Positions 23,401 to 29,296 of a stretch of 64,000 bases of DNA are shown in pieces. The DNA is taken from positions 14,048,731 to 14,112,730 of the forward strand of contig OU452225.1 of NCBI GenBank assembly GCA_911728455.2, given 5' to 3'. Position numbers and translations under genes: made by a program. The notes beneath the pieces are model-generated. The model ran no database searches and was not told where the DNA came from. It was given only the letters and a program-made list of their open reading frames with translations. This stretch comes from Marthasterias glacialis (lineage: Eukaryota > Echinodermata > Asteroidea > Forcipulatida > Asteriidae). Position 1 is the stretch's first letter. Every line of letters starts with the position of its first letter.

Positions 23401-26400
23401 GTATCATCCGGATGATCTTCCACATACCCTCCAGCTGGTAGATTACTGCCACTTCCCGTGTCTAGTACACGCTCGAAGGAGACTGTCGCACTCGTGTCAC
23501 TACCGCTCTTATAGCCACCAATGTTGCGATCATCGTAAGGATTTTCATCTTTTGCATACAGTCTTACATTGTAGCAGGTGAAATCAGGAACCGCTCCTGA
23601 GAAACAATAAAAGAGGAACACTGTGTTAAAACAGTTTGAAGCCACAAATAAGGGAAATGTGATTTATACGAGTTGAGCATGTAAAATGGAACTTAATTTA
23701 GTTGTTTTCATGTTTTGGGACGTATTGATTTGGTACACATTTTTGGTTTGTGACGATAATTAATAAGTTTCTGTATCTAATTTTGAGAGACACTGTGGAC
23801 TTAAAGCCCCAGCTCAACAATGGTACAGTGTCTGTAAATATGCATCATTTGCACTAATCAAGATTATGTAATAAAACCAACCTGTGAAAATGTCAGCTCA
23901 TTTCGTTGTTTCATTTGCGAGAACACAGCATTTTTGTACGCATTCTTAGGCAGAGTTTTGGTCTCACATAAAACGAAAATTAATTTTGGATCTGATTTCA
24001 CTTTTTAATTATTTTTCAGCCGAGTATGAGTATGTACTTCGATTGCGAGTAAATTTTGCTAGCCGAGCACGAGTACGCCCAGTAGCAGAGTACCATGAGT
24101 ACCTGAGTACTTGAGTAGTAGTAAAGATTATAGAGCGCCGTAGGCGCAAGATCGGGAACTGGGCATTTATCCAAGGGCGTCGATTGGTGGGGGACGGGAG
24201 GGGACAAGTCCCCCCACTTTTTAGAGTGGGGGATAGCATATCAAATGTCCCCCACACTTTTTGACCCACCCCCCCAAAAAAAAAATAGATATAGCTTAAT
24301 AAAAGAAACGATATACAGCATTTTGGGGAAAGTAAACGTGAGTGGTCTCGGTTTCTTCATACATTTTTCTTCAAAGAACTGATAACGTTCGAATGGTAAT
24401 GGTAATGATTTTGTGTTTATTAAACATTGCCCTGTCGGCAGCGCAAACGAAGATGGACCAGGCGCGGAATGCTATTTGGGCCTATTTCCGGCCAAGCTTG
24501 TTTCCGAGTTTTGTTCCAGACATTAACGCGCCCGTTATACATTTTCTGTCTGTATGGCATACGAGCACGGCCTGCAGAGCAATTATTATCATTATTTTGA
24601 CGAGGGAGCGAAAACTTTCAGGTAGGATTTTTGTTTCTCGTAATGTTTTTCGTTCCCAGTGGCGTAGCGACCGGGGGTGTGGGTGTGTGTGGGGTGGGGT
24701 GGGGGGGGGGGGGGGTGACACCAACAATATTTTTCTTAAGTCGGCATTTAGAGCCACAGTCGGCAATTTGAGCACCAAACTTACCCGAGTAAGAGCTCAG
24801 ACTGAACACAAATTCACTGAGCAAGCCTAGAGGTTTGCCAACTTGATTTACCGACTGAAAATCTTAGTTTATTCCTTGTAGTGTGAGAAGTCAAACTTTG
24901 AATTACCAAAATTCAATATTCTCGGCAACGTGCAGAAATCTACGCTCTGAAAACACTAAACGCATAGAGCGTCCGGGACAAAGCCCCCGGAACCCCATAA
25001 GAAGTGTTGCCCCTATAAGCTCCAACAGTAGGGGATTTGTCCCAAGTCAAAAGTATTCAAAGTTTGAATTTCAAAATTAAACGTCTATTTTCGGCAACTT
25101 GACGGTCCTCCTTAGCCCTGAAAACATTTAAAACCGTAGAGCGTCCGGGGGCTTTACCCTCTGGACCCCCACTAGAAATTATGTCTATTCACTCCAACAG
25201 GGGATTCGCAAAAAAATTACACTTTTCAAAGCTTGCATTTCGAATGAGTCGTTTAATGCTAGGTATCTGAGGGCCATTTTAAACCTGCTTTTACGTTCAT
25301 TTGATTATGTCAGCAAATTAAATTAGGCTTCCACACCCCCGAAAGAAAGTGCCATCGCTACGCTGCTGTTCGTCCCCCCCCCCCACACTTTTCGGTAGCG
25401 ATCGACGGCCTTGTCTTTATCTACAGCTGGAAAGTGAAATATGCATGGGCGCCATTTCGGCAAGTGATTGCCTATGTTTCCCATTGATAGCAATTGTCAT
25501 TGTCTACACTGGTCCCCACGTTTCACTGCTGTATCAATGGAATTCACTTGCCGAAATGGCGTCCAGTGGGATTTCACATTTCAGCCAGAGTTCCCCATCT
25601 GGCGCCTACGGCACTCTATAATCTTTGGTAGTAGGCCTACTCAAGTACACGAGTACCGAGTACCATACAACACTGGTTCCAATCTTTCTCAACGACACAG
25701 TTGTGTCGTTGAGAAAGACACTTGAATCTATTGTCTATCTGCACTGAATGATGTGATTGATATAGCTGAGTGCACTAATCCAAAGGTAGCTGAGATGGTT
25801 CAGGGAATAAGATAACTTGTCAAAATGACAGAGGTAATATTGAATATGCGCCATGAGCAGATATAACAAAGATGCCCGTTGTTACTGCCTTTATCTGTAT
25901 AGTTTCCTGTTTAACAAAGCTGGGAACTGTTGTACAATTAAACCTGACACGGAACAGAACAAGGGGAAATAGAAAACAGAAAGTGCAACAGCATGACGTA
26001 GGTCTAATGGAATATTTAGCAATATTGCCACGAGTATGCTCAATACACTAAACCAGTTGAATCATATTTAAGTCACTACATGGTGGCTGAATTTTGAGGA
26101 AGTAGATGCTGGATAAAAACAAAATGATTTCAATGTGTTAAGTGTATGTGAATATCAAAATACCAAGCAATCGTTTATTCAAAATTTTATGAAGCCCCAT
26201 TGGTGCAACTTGACAAGTGCATATATGTTTCACGGAATGAGATGTATTTCCCAGCACCGCCACTTCTTTCTTGCGGCCGCAAGATAATAAGTTGCGGGCG
26301 CCACTTAGTAAGTTGCGGCCTCCACTTATTATCTTGCTGCCGCCACTTAGTAAGTTGTGGCCGCAACTTAGTATCTTGCGGCCGCCACTTAGTAAGTTGC

Positions 26401-29296
26401 GGCCGCCACTTATTATCTTGCGGCCGCCACTTAGTAAGTTGTGGCCGCAACTTATTATCTTGTGGCCGCCACTTATTATCTTGCGGCCGCCACTTAGTAA
26501 GTTGTGGCCGCAACTTAAGGACGTAAAGGACGTAAAGTCGTGCAATTGTTGTCAGTATTTTCAGTTAGATAACATGGAGTGGGATTTATTGATACAAGTT
26601 TATTTCCAGCTTGGATTAAATTACAGAGAAATCCTGTGCTCTTTGGCAGCGAATCATAGAATCATAATTAGTATGCGAACCCTAAAGCGTGAATTGGGGA
26701 AACTTGGACTTTTCCGGAGAAAACACAAATCTGACTTGTTAGATGTGGCCATGTTCATTGTCAACACCCAGACAGACCAAGGAAATCATCAAGGATATAG
26801 ATGGCTGCATTTAAAATGTGTCCAAGCTGGGCTTCATACCATGTTGTCTAACTGCAAAATACTGACAATAATTGCACAACTTTACGTCCTTATGAATGAC
26901 AACCTGCCCCAATGTCTGTTTTCAATTACAGAACTTGAAGTTGCGGCCGCAAGATACTAAGTTGCGGCCGCAAGATACTAAGTTGCGGCCGCAAGATACT
27001 AAGTTGCGGCCGCAAGATACTAAGTTGCGGCCGCAAGATACTAAGTGGCGGCCGCAAGATAATAAGTGGCGGCCGCAAGATAATAAGTTGCGGCCGCAAG
27101 ATAATAAGTGGCGGCCGCAACTTACTATAAGTGGCGGCCGCAAGATAATAAGTGGCGGCCGCAACTTATTAAGTGGCGGCCGCAAGATATACGTGGCGGT
27201 GCTGTGAAATACATCTCGTTCAGTGAAACATATATGCACTTGTCAAGTGGCACCAATGGGGCTTCATACAATTTCCAACTTGAACAAAACCGTTTTTTCT
27301 GCGAAATGGTGTCACTGTTAATTGTACGTTAACGACAATCACTCGATGCTAATCGGAGCTAAAAATGAAGAAGAGTCGAATTCTCAAATATTACCAGACA
27401 AATCGGCTGCAAATTGATCAGCATTTGACAAAAAAGATAACTCGCCAACATCAATGGCAGAGTGTCAATCCGTCTTATGTTGACCTAGTTTCTTTATAAC
27501 TTTCATTTAATTCTTGAATATGTTATTATAAAGTATTTTTTTCAATAAATTGTTTCGAATAAAATGTAACGCCTTCTTAAACAATTTTGGGTTTCACAAA
27601 GAAACAAAATGACTGGAGTGGGATTAGAGCCTGCTACTTCCGGCTGTACGAATCAATGCTCTACCAATAGAGCTATCCCTATGTTGACAGTCTCCCTATA
27701 TTGTCAATATCTTTGCTCGTGGGTGCCAGTTAACCCTATCAGGACCGGGGGGGGGGCACAATGTGCCCCCCTACCAAACTTTTTCCTGTAACTTTTAAAC
27801 GCTACATTTGATTGCCACCAAATTTTCTGACTTTACTAAAATTATCTAGGGTCATTTTGTCAAAAAACGATTGTTATTGGAGGTCAGTGGTTGCCATGGC
27901 AACCGTTTGGTTGAACCCATATTACTCGTTTTTTGTGATTTTTTGTGATTTTGGGGCATTTTTTAGCAAAATGTTATGTTTTTAAGTATTTTTAGTGGCC
28001 AACAGTGATACCGAAATGTCACATGATAGTTTGAGATGCATTGTGGGAATCCAAAATGGCCGCCATTTTGGCGGCCATTTTGGATTTTGTATTTTTAGCT
28101 GTTTTTTAGGGGTTCGAACTTTGCAAAATTTTGTATCTATGGAATATTTTCAACATTATAATTTTGAACTTTTGAGGTCTAGAAATACTATAGAGTTGTT
28201 AGTTAGGCCTCATAAATGCACACTCGGACCCTAAAAGGACTGTTTACATCGATTTTTAAGTGGAAAAATGTCAAAACGTGATTTTTTCCCAAAAATTACA
28301 TAAAACAGCTTGTTTAGCGCCCTCAACGGTAACTCTGGTAAAGAAAAAGGTGTTTATGTTCTTGAGGATGTCAAGAAAGACAAATTTGCAAAGTTTTACA
28401 GAATTCTGACAAAAAATATGGAAATTATGGGAAAAATACGATTTTTGACCAAAAATGGGCAAAAAAACTACAAAAATTACTTTTAATGCAATTTTTTTGA
28501 ATTTTTTTTTGCACCATCATGTAGAACTCGGTGAAATACACATTTGTGGCAAGTTTCATAAAAATCGGCCAAAGACTTTGGAAAATACGGAGGGGGGGCA
28601 CAATGAGCCCCCCCCCCCGGTCCCCGTAAGTCCAAAAAAAGCCCGGTCCTGATAGGGTTAAAAGCCATTCATCCGGATACTGCTGAGTGGCCAGGGATCT
28701 TATCCCATTTATACGATACCACCATAGAGCTTGAGCTTGTGGTATTAATATTGCTTGACCTTCTTCAACAGTTATTTCAAGTGTAACCTTTTGTGTTTGA
28801 AAACTGGACTTATAGTTAATCGTTGGACTATTGTCTAATATTTTTTTATTGTCCAATACAATAAAAGCCAGGTTGAATGAATGAATGAACGCCCCTTCCT
28901 ACTGTTCTTTTGACAAGACCATAATGTATTGAATTAATAAGTAAATAAATAAATATAAAATGAATAAATCAATGCTTGTTACCAAGACGAAAAAAAAAAT
29001 GAAAATCTTACTCTGCTCGACATTAAACCCAGCATTGCATCCCCCCCCCTCCGAAAAAAGGGAGGGGGAGGGCATGAAATTCACTCTACTTTTGAGTTGT
29101 TTGAAGGGGAATGGTCGATTTTAGCAGACTACGTTACCAAACGACGGCTTTCATTTCCTCATTTCCATGAGCTGAAACTGTATCTTTAACCAAACAACAG
29201 ATTTCTCTTACCTCGTGAATAGTGTAGAAGGGTGAGGACAACTAGGCCAACCAATGCACATCTAAACGCTACTTGTATATATACACGTCTTCCCAT
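5354..29296 (-). CDS. Gene 1: Tie-like receptor tyrosine kinase, complete, 25 coding exons
   Basis: Single-pass cell-surface receptor tyrosine kinase. Exons (high to low): 29296-29212, 23596-23279, 22143-21892, 21375-21241, 20771-20625, 20113-19976, 19484-19347, 18940-18887, 18493-18176, 17723-17608, 16712-16505, 16246-16147, 15231-14982, 14374-14335, 13587-13494, 13110-12936, 11741-11504, 11002-10892, 9789-9620, 8939-8826, 8467-8397, 7560-7520, 6743-6647, 5948-5843, 5428-5354. All introns are GT-AG, phases match, and the total of 3591 nt is 1196 codons plus stop. Domain order is signal peptide, two Ig-like, four EGF-like, three FN3, TM, juxtamembrane, kinase, tail. Glycine loop GEGHFGEV (908-915), beta3 Lys 932, alpha-C Glu 949, HRDLAARN (catalytic Asp 1034) and DFG (Asp 1052) are all present, so an active enzyme is predicted. 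[12 protein letters not shown] resembles Tie kinases, but assignment to Tie rather than another Ig/EGF/FN3 RTK is inference. The first intron is swollen by transposons. The exon 3 acceptor is the last of seven tandem copies, which may lower correct splicing. Confidence 0.86.
5843..5948 (-). CDS. Gene 1 exon 24: kinase C-lobe end
   Basis: 106 nt, phase 2 to 0, residues 1137-1172. [20 protein letters not shown] is the CWxxxPxxRPxF motif with the structural Arg of subdomain XI. Confidence 0.88.
6097..6382. mobile_element. Self-complementary repeat-rich MITE in gene 1 intron
   Basis: Ends TGGCCCTGAACGGACATCAC and, reversed, TGGCCCTCAGGGGACGTCAT are inverted repeats. The inside is built from short palindromic words such as GCGACATCGCAAATATTTGC repeated in both directions, so several frames stay open on both strands. 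Lies in the intron between the last two C-lobe exons; not seen in the gene 2 or 3 intron. Confidence 0.65.
6647..6743 (-). CDS. Gene 1 exon 23: kinase alpha-G
   Basis: 97 nt, phase 1 to 2, residues 1105-1136, reading [20 protein letters not shown] then [12 protein letters not shown]. Confidence 0.88.
7520..7560 (-). CDS. Gene 1 exon 22: kinase alpha-F
   Basis: 41 nt, phase 2 to 1, residues 1091-1104, reading [13 protein letters not shown], the invariant DVWSFGxxLWE block with the preceding exon. Confidence 0.88.
7738..7866. mobile_element. MITE family A copy 1
   Basis: About 130 bp with inverted ends (GAGACTTGGAACG, GGTGGCAGCAGACTTACCAG). Related copies lie at about 11825-11960 and 62478-62616, the last inverted. 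Lies in the gene 1 intron between the P+1 and alpha-F exons. Confidence 0.55.
8012..8185. mobile_element. MITE family B copy 1
   Basis: Contains TTGGTTGCGCCATTTTAGGA and, inverted, the complement of a similar block (TGACTCCCAAAATGG). A second copy, in the opposite orientation, is at about 43985-44161. No coding capacity. Confidence 0.5.
8397..8467 (-). CDS. Gene 1 exon 21: activation loop end and P+1 loop
   Basis: 71 nt, phase 0 to 2, residues 1068-1090. [20 protein letters not shown] is the RTK P+1 region (PxRWxxxES) and alpha-EF/F start. Confidence 0.88.
8826..8939 (-). CDS. Gene 1 exon 20: catalytic loop and DFG
   Basis: 114 nt, phase 0 to 0, residues 1030-1067. [15 protein letters not shown] is the tyrosine-kinase catalytic loop, and [18 protein letters not shown] holds the DFG motif and the single activation-loop tyrosine, as in Tie kinases. 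Confidence 0.9.
9620..9789 (-). CDS. Gene 1 exon 19: kinase hinge and insert
   Basis: 170 nt, phase 1 to 0, residues 973-1029. Hinge [20 protein letters not shown] is followed by an acidic kinase insert ([11 protein letters not shown]) and [10 protein letters not shown]. Gene 1 has YQPNGD and AVSR where genes 2 and 3 have YLPNGD and AASG. Confidence 0.88.
10892..11002 (-). CDS. Gene 1 exon 18: kinase alpha-C helix
   Basis: 111 nt, phase 1 to 1, residues 936-972. It contains [20 protein letters not shown] with the conserved alpha-C Glu and the [11 protein letters not shown] block typical of RTK N-lobes. Confidence 0.88.
11073..11331. mobile_element. Palindromic MITE in gene 1 intron
   Basis: Ends AATAGACCAATCCA and AATAGACCGGTCCA (reversed) are followed on both sides by TTAAGCCCCAC-like blocks and GAATCACAGC-like blocks. 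About 260 bp, non-coding. Confidence 0.65.
11504..11741 (-). CDS. Gene 1 exon 17: juxtamembrane tyrosines and kinase glycine loop
   Basis: 238 nt, phase 0 to 1, residues 857-935. It starts [17 protein letters not shown] (two tyrosines), then has the glycine loop GEGHFGEV and beta3 KAALKKLKG with the ATP-binding Lys. The second juxtamembrane tyrosine motif of genes 2 and 3 (TTYEDVG) is missing here (TTDKLSD). Confidence 0.88.
11825..11960. mobile_element. MITE family A copy 2
   Basis: Starts GTGAGACTTTGGAACGACAG and ends with the inverted GCTGCCATCTAGCCTCC. It lies just upstream of the exon 17 acceptor in the gene 1 intron. Confidence 0.55.
12130..12334. mobile_element. MITE with AGGGCC ends
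   Basis: Left end AGGGCCATGTCACACGAGG and right end CCCTGTGTGAGAAGGCCCT are inverted repeats. A related block is shared by gene 2 (about 34728-34915) and gene 3 (about 57209-57404) at paralogous intron positions. Confidence 0.55.
12442..12855. mobile_element. hAT-like MITE with CAGCGGCG ends
   Basis: CAGCGGCGTAGCCA at the left and, reversed, CAGCGGCGCAGCCAG at the right. The flanks both read TACT (12438-12441, 12856-12859). It contains a GT microsatellite and G runs at 12655-12697, so the open frames across it are not genes. Confidence 0.6.
12655..12697. repeat. GT microsatellite followed by G run
   Basis: About 13 GT units and a run of G inside the MITE at 12442-12855. Confidence 0.95.
12936..13110 (-). 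CDS. Gene 1 exon 16: basic juxtamembrane region (two ancestral exons fused)
   Basis: 175 nt, phase 2 to 0, residues 798-856, reading [10 protein letters not shown] then a Ser/Lys-rich stretch to NKGEPTK. In gene 2 the same coding sequence is two exons (40136-40081 and 39499-39306) separated by about 0.6 kb. In gene 1 the intron is gone and the frame reads straight through. A cryptic GTAAAC at the former donor remains, so a splice variant cannot be excluded. Confidence 0.68.
13494..13587 (-). CDS. Gene 1 exon 15: transmembrane helix
   Basis: 94 nt, phase 1 to 2, residues 767-797. The hydrophobic run [20 protein letters not shown] is followed by basic FRIKIR, the stop-transfer signal facing the cytoplasm. 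Confidence 0.82.
14335..14374 (-). CDS. Gene 1 exon 14: stalk micro-exon
   Basis: 40 nt, phase 0 to 1, residues 754-766, reading [13 protein letters not shown]. Equivalent 40-nt exons occur in gene 2 ([13 protein letters not shown]) and gene 3 ([13 protein letters not shown]). Confidence 0.8.
14982..15231 (-). CDS. Gene 1 exon 13: FN3 domain 3, membrane-proximal part
   Basis: 250 nt, phase 2 to 0, residues 670-753. It contains [20 protein letters not shown] and YGGYDNKPL, close to the pattern of the last FN3 of receptor-type tyrosine phosphatases (YxAAEL, FTVGDxxxYxGxxNxPL). This exon is the most conserved extracellular block among the three genes. Confidence 0.82.
16147..16246 (-). CDS. Gene 1 exon 12: FN3 domain 3, first part
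   Basis: 100 nt, phase 1 to 2, residues 637-669. It begins [20 protein letters not shown] and ends PSSSRYIT. Gene 2 has an exon of the same length and phases ([12 protein letters not shown]). Confidence 0.75.
16505..16712 (-). CDS. Gene 1 exon 11: FN3 domain 2, second half
   Basis: 208 nt, phase 0 to 1, residues 568-636. It starts [14 protein letters not shown], with [20 protein letters not shown] as the classic FN3 E-F loop and F strand. Confidence 0.85.
17164..17345 (+). mobile_element. tRNA-derived SINE-like element
   Basis: GGCTGAGTAAGTGG resembles a pol III A box and GGTGCGAATCCC (17225-17236) a B box, with about 45 nt between, as in tRNA-type promoters. The body is not foldable as a true tRNA. 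Boundaries are approximate. Lies in the gene 1 intron between FN3-2 exons. Confidence 0.5.
17608..17723 (-). CDS. Gene 1 exon 10: FN3 domain 2, first half
   Basis: 116 nt, phase 1 to 0, residues 529-567. It begins [17 protein letters not shown] and contains [20 protein letters not shown], the A-C strand half of an FN3. Exon 11 completes the domain. Confidence 0.78.
18176..18493 (-). CDS. Gene 1 exon 9: fibronectin type III domain 1
   Basis: 318 nt, phase 1 to 1, residues 423-528, a whole FN3 in one exon. Typical FN3 marks are [20 protein letters not shown] (B and C strands) and [16 protein letters not shown] (F and G strands). Confidence 0.85.
18887..18940 (-). CDS. Gene 1 exon 8: short Cys-containing linker
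   Basis: 54 nt, phase 1 to 1, residues 405-422, reading [18 protein letters not shown]. It is a half-EGF-like linker between the EGF block and the FN3 block. Its donor TATG/GTAAGG is single here but present in five tandem copies in gene 2. Confidence 0.78.
19347..19484 (-). CDS. Gene 1 exon 7: EGF-like 4
   Basis: 138 nt, phase 1 to 1, residues 359-404. It reads [27 protein letters not shown] and [11 protein letters not shown]. It has the same length and Cys spacing as exon 6. Confidence 0.82.
19587..19918. mobile_element. MITE with CGTNGTGTGCCCGGC ends in gene 1 intron
   Basis: CGTCGTGTGCCCGGCAAAA at the left and, reversed, CGTAGTGTGCCCGGCAAAAG at the right. The gene 2 intron (46621-46645) continues directly across the same point, so it is an empty site and the insertion postdates the duplication. 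Confidence 0.7.
19976..20113 (-). CDS. Gene 1 exon 6: EGF-like 3
   Basis: 138 nt, phase 1 to 1, residues 313-358. It reads [28 protein letters not shown] and [12 protein letters not shown]. This cysteine-rich module is homologous to the next exon, so the two probably arose by exon duplication. Confidence 0.82.
20625..20771 (-). CDS. Gene 1 exon 5: EGF-like 2
   Basis: 147 nt, phase 1 to 1, residues 264-312. It contains [19 protein letters not shown] and [15 protein letters not shown]. The EGF closing motif CxCxxxFxGxxC is clear. Confidence 0.8.
21241..21375 (-). CDS. Gene 1 exon 4: EGF-like 1
   Basis: 135 nt, phase 1 to 1, residues 219-263. It reads [19 protein letters not shown], then GGQCDD, and closes [12 protein letters not shown], a Tie/laminin-like EGF module. 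The donor GTACGT is fixed by phase and is shared with gene 2. Confidence 0.8.
21892..22143 (-). CDS. Gene 1 exon 3: second Ig-like domain
   Basis: 252 nt, phase 1 to 1, residues 135-219. It shows an Ig pattern: [15 protein letters not shown] and the F-strand motif GIYECYRDG. The usual B-strand Cys is replaced by Met (TLTMTQ; TLTVTQ in gene 2), so the canonical disulfide is missing. The acceptor used (TTGATTGTAG) is the transcript-distal member of a series of identical acceptors made by the 112-bp repeat. Confidence 0.8.
22143..22822 (-). repeat. 112-bp tandem repeat copying the acceptor and 5' part of Ig exon 3
   Basis: The marker cacctaca recurs at 22141, 22253, 22365, 22477, 22589, 22700 and 22812, giving six extra units of 112 bp (one is 111) beyond the real exon start. 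On the minus strand each unit holds the splice acceptor and the first ~95 nt of the exon ([20 protein letters not shown]). The units end QLYNGSS, as in gene 2, rather than the QHNGQS of gene 1's own exon, so they keep the older form. 112 is not a multiple of 3, and each junction carries an in-frame stop (TGTAGGTGA), so the units cannot be extra Ig coding sequence. Confidence 0.9.
23091..23201 (-). pseudogene. Partial duplicate of Ig exon 2 in gene 1 intron
   Basis: The minus strand reads [19 protein letters not shown], nearly identical to the end of exon 2, then diverges and meets an in-frame stop shortly after. The intronic sequence beside it (around 23203-23279) is also shared with the flank of gene 2 exon 2, but gene 2 has no such second copy. 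It looks like a local tandem duplication of the 3' part of the exon that decayed. It may still act as a decoy exon. Confidence 0.7.
23279..23596 (-). CDS. Gene 1 exon 2: N-terminal Ig-like domain
   Basis: 318 nt, phase 1 to 1, residues 29-135. It begins [10 protein letters not shown] and contains a second Cys in FGAYNCIF, giving the spacing of an Ig-like disulfide. It is the only exon between the signal peptide and the second Ig-like exon. A broken partial copy lies just downstream at 23091-23201. Confidence 0.8.
23780..24000. repeat. Interspersed repeat, inverted relative to copies at 1.0-1.2 kb and 4.1-4.3 kb
   Basis: Shares blocks such as TGTGAAAATGTCAGCTCATT and GTCTCACnnnAnnAAAAT with the complement of 1030-1215. 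The 4110-4265 stretch is a third, more diverged relative. No coding capacity; family unknown. Confidence 0.5.
24020..25676. mobile_element. Composite transposon in gene 1 intron 1
   Basis: Outer inverted arms of GAGTAC-type repeats plus AAAGATTATAGAGCGCCGTA (24123-24142) against the reversed AAAGATTATAGAGTGCCGTA near 25607-25626. A second inverted pair (GCGCCATTTCGGCAAGTGA, about 25448 and 25546) and a nested hAT-like element (24657-25368) lie inside. A related GGCGTCCAGTGAGATTTCAC block recurs near 30311. The edges are approximate. Confidence 0.55.
24657..25368. mobile_element. Nested hAT-like element with 8-bp target duplication
   Basis: Ends CAGTGGCGTAGCGA and, reversed, CAGCAGCGTAGCGATGG. 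Flanks TTCGTTCC (24649-24656) and TTCGTCCC (25369-25376) match at 7 of 8 bases, the duplication length of hAT elements. The inside holds two diverged copies of a block with TAGAGCGTCCGGG (about 24965 and 25137). Confidence 0.7.
25683..25718. repeat. Perfect 17-bp-arm palindrome
   Basis: Arms TCTTTCTCAACGACACA (25683-25699) and its exact complement (25702-25718) around a 2-base spacer GT. It could form a tight hairpin and lies at the right edge of the composite transposon. Confidence 0.9.
26188..27268. mobile_element. Foldback element with GCGGCCGC arrays; IS3EU-like candidate
   Basis: 1081 bp. Outer inverted repeats of about 80 bp start TATGAAGCCCCATTGGTGC on both sides and are flanked by AAATTT (26182-26187) and CAATTT (27269-27274), a probable 6-bp duplication with one mismatch. 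Inside each arm are 12 tandem 21-bp units centred on GCGGCCGC. Between them is an open frame (26574-26960). The TATG ends, duplication length and the encoded motif fit what I recall of the eukaryotic IS3-like (IS3EU) group; this is inference and needs a search. Confidence 0.72.
26574..26960 (+). pseudogene. Transposase-like N-terminal fragment inside the foldback element
   Basis: An ATG at 26574 opens 128 codons that end inside the right repeat array. The first ~60 residues look like a helix-turn-helix ([35 protein letters not shown]). Then [16 protein letters not shown] resembles the GYRxLHxxLxxxG motif that precedes the DDE integrase core in IS3-type transposases. No DDE core follows, so the element is non-autonomous and the frame is a remnant. 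The reading frame also runs open upstream through the 21-bp array, but that is an artefact of the period. Confidence 0.5.
27611..27690 (-). mobile_element. tRNA-like fragment, probably SINE head
   Basis: The minus strand reads GGGATAGCTCTATTGGTAGA, a good A box, then GGCTCTAATCCC as a degraded B box. The B box lacks the GTTCRA core, and it abuts a transposon, so it is more likely a SINE or tRNA relic than a working tRNA gene. Confidence 0.45.
27734..28657. mobile_element. piggyBac-like non-autonomous element, copy 1
   Basis: Ends CCCTATCAGGACCGGG on both strands, flanked by TTAA (27730-27733, 28658-28661). Inner G and C runs and GGGGGCACAATGTGCCCCC-like hairpins lie at both ends. 924 bp, no transposase. 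It is in gene 1 intron 1, and its orientation is opposite to the related element at 32214-33099. Confidence 0.82.
29212..29296 (-). CDS. Gene 1 exon 1: signal peptide
   Basis: 85 nt, phase 1 end, donor GTAAGA. The start is the ATG opening [11 protein letters not shown], followed by a hydrophobic run ([12 protein letters not shown]) and a likely cleavage site near HYSRG. The paralogous exon of gene 2 starts at the equivalent ATG, which supports this choice. A possible acceptor (TTTTTCAG) lies just upstream of the ATG, so a 5' UTR intron may exist. Confidence 0.82.

Noticed and set aside
24342-24830. 162-codon plus-strand frame
   Set aside because: It crosses a transposon junction and a G run, has no recognisable domain, and lies in composite repeat DNA.
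26271-26573. Long open frames across the GCGGCCGC arrays on both strands (heptad-like [14 protein letters not shown])
   Set aside because: The 21-bp period is a multiple of 3 and contains no stop, so frames stay open automatically. The peptide is an artefact of the repeat.
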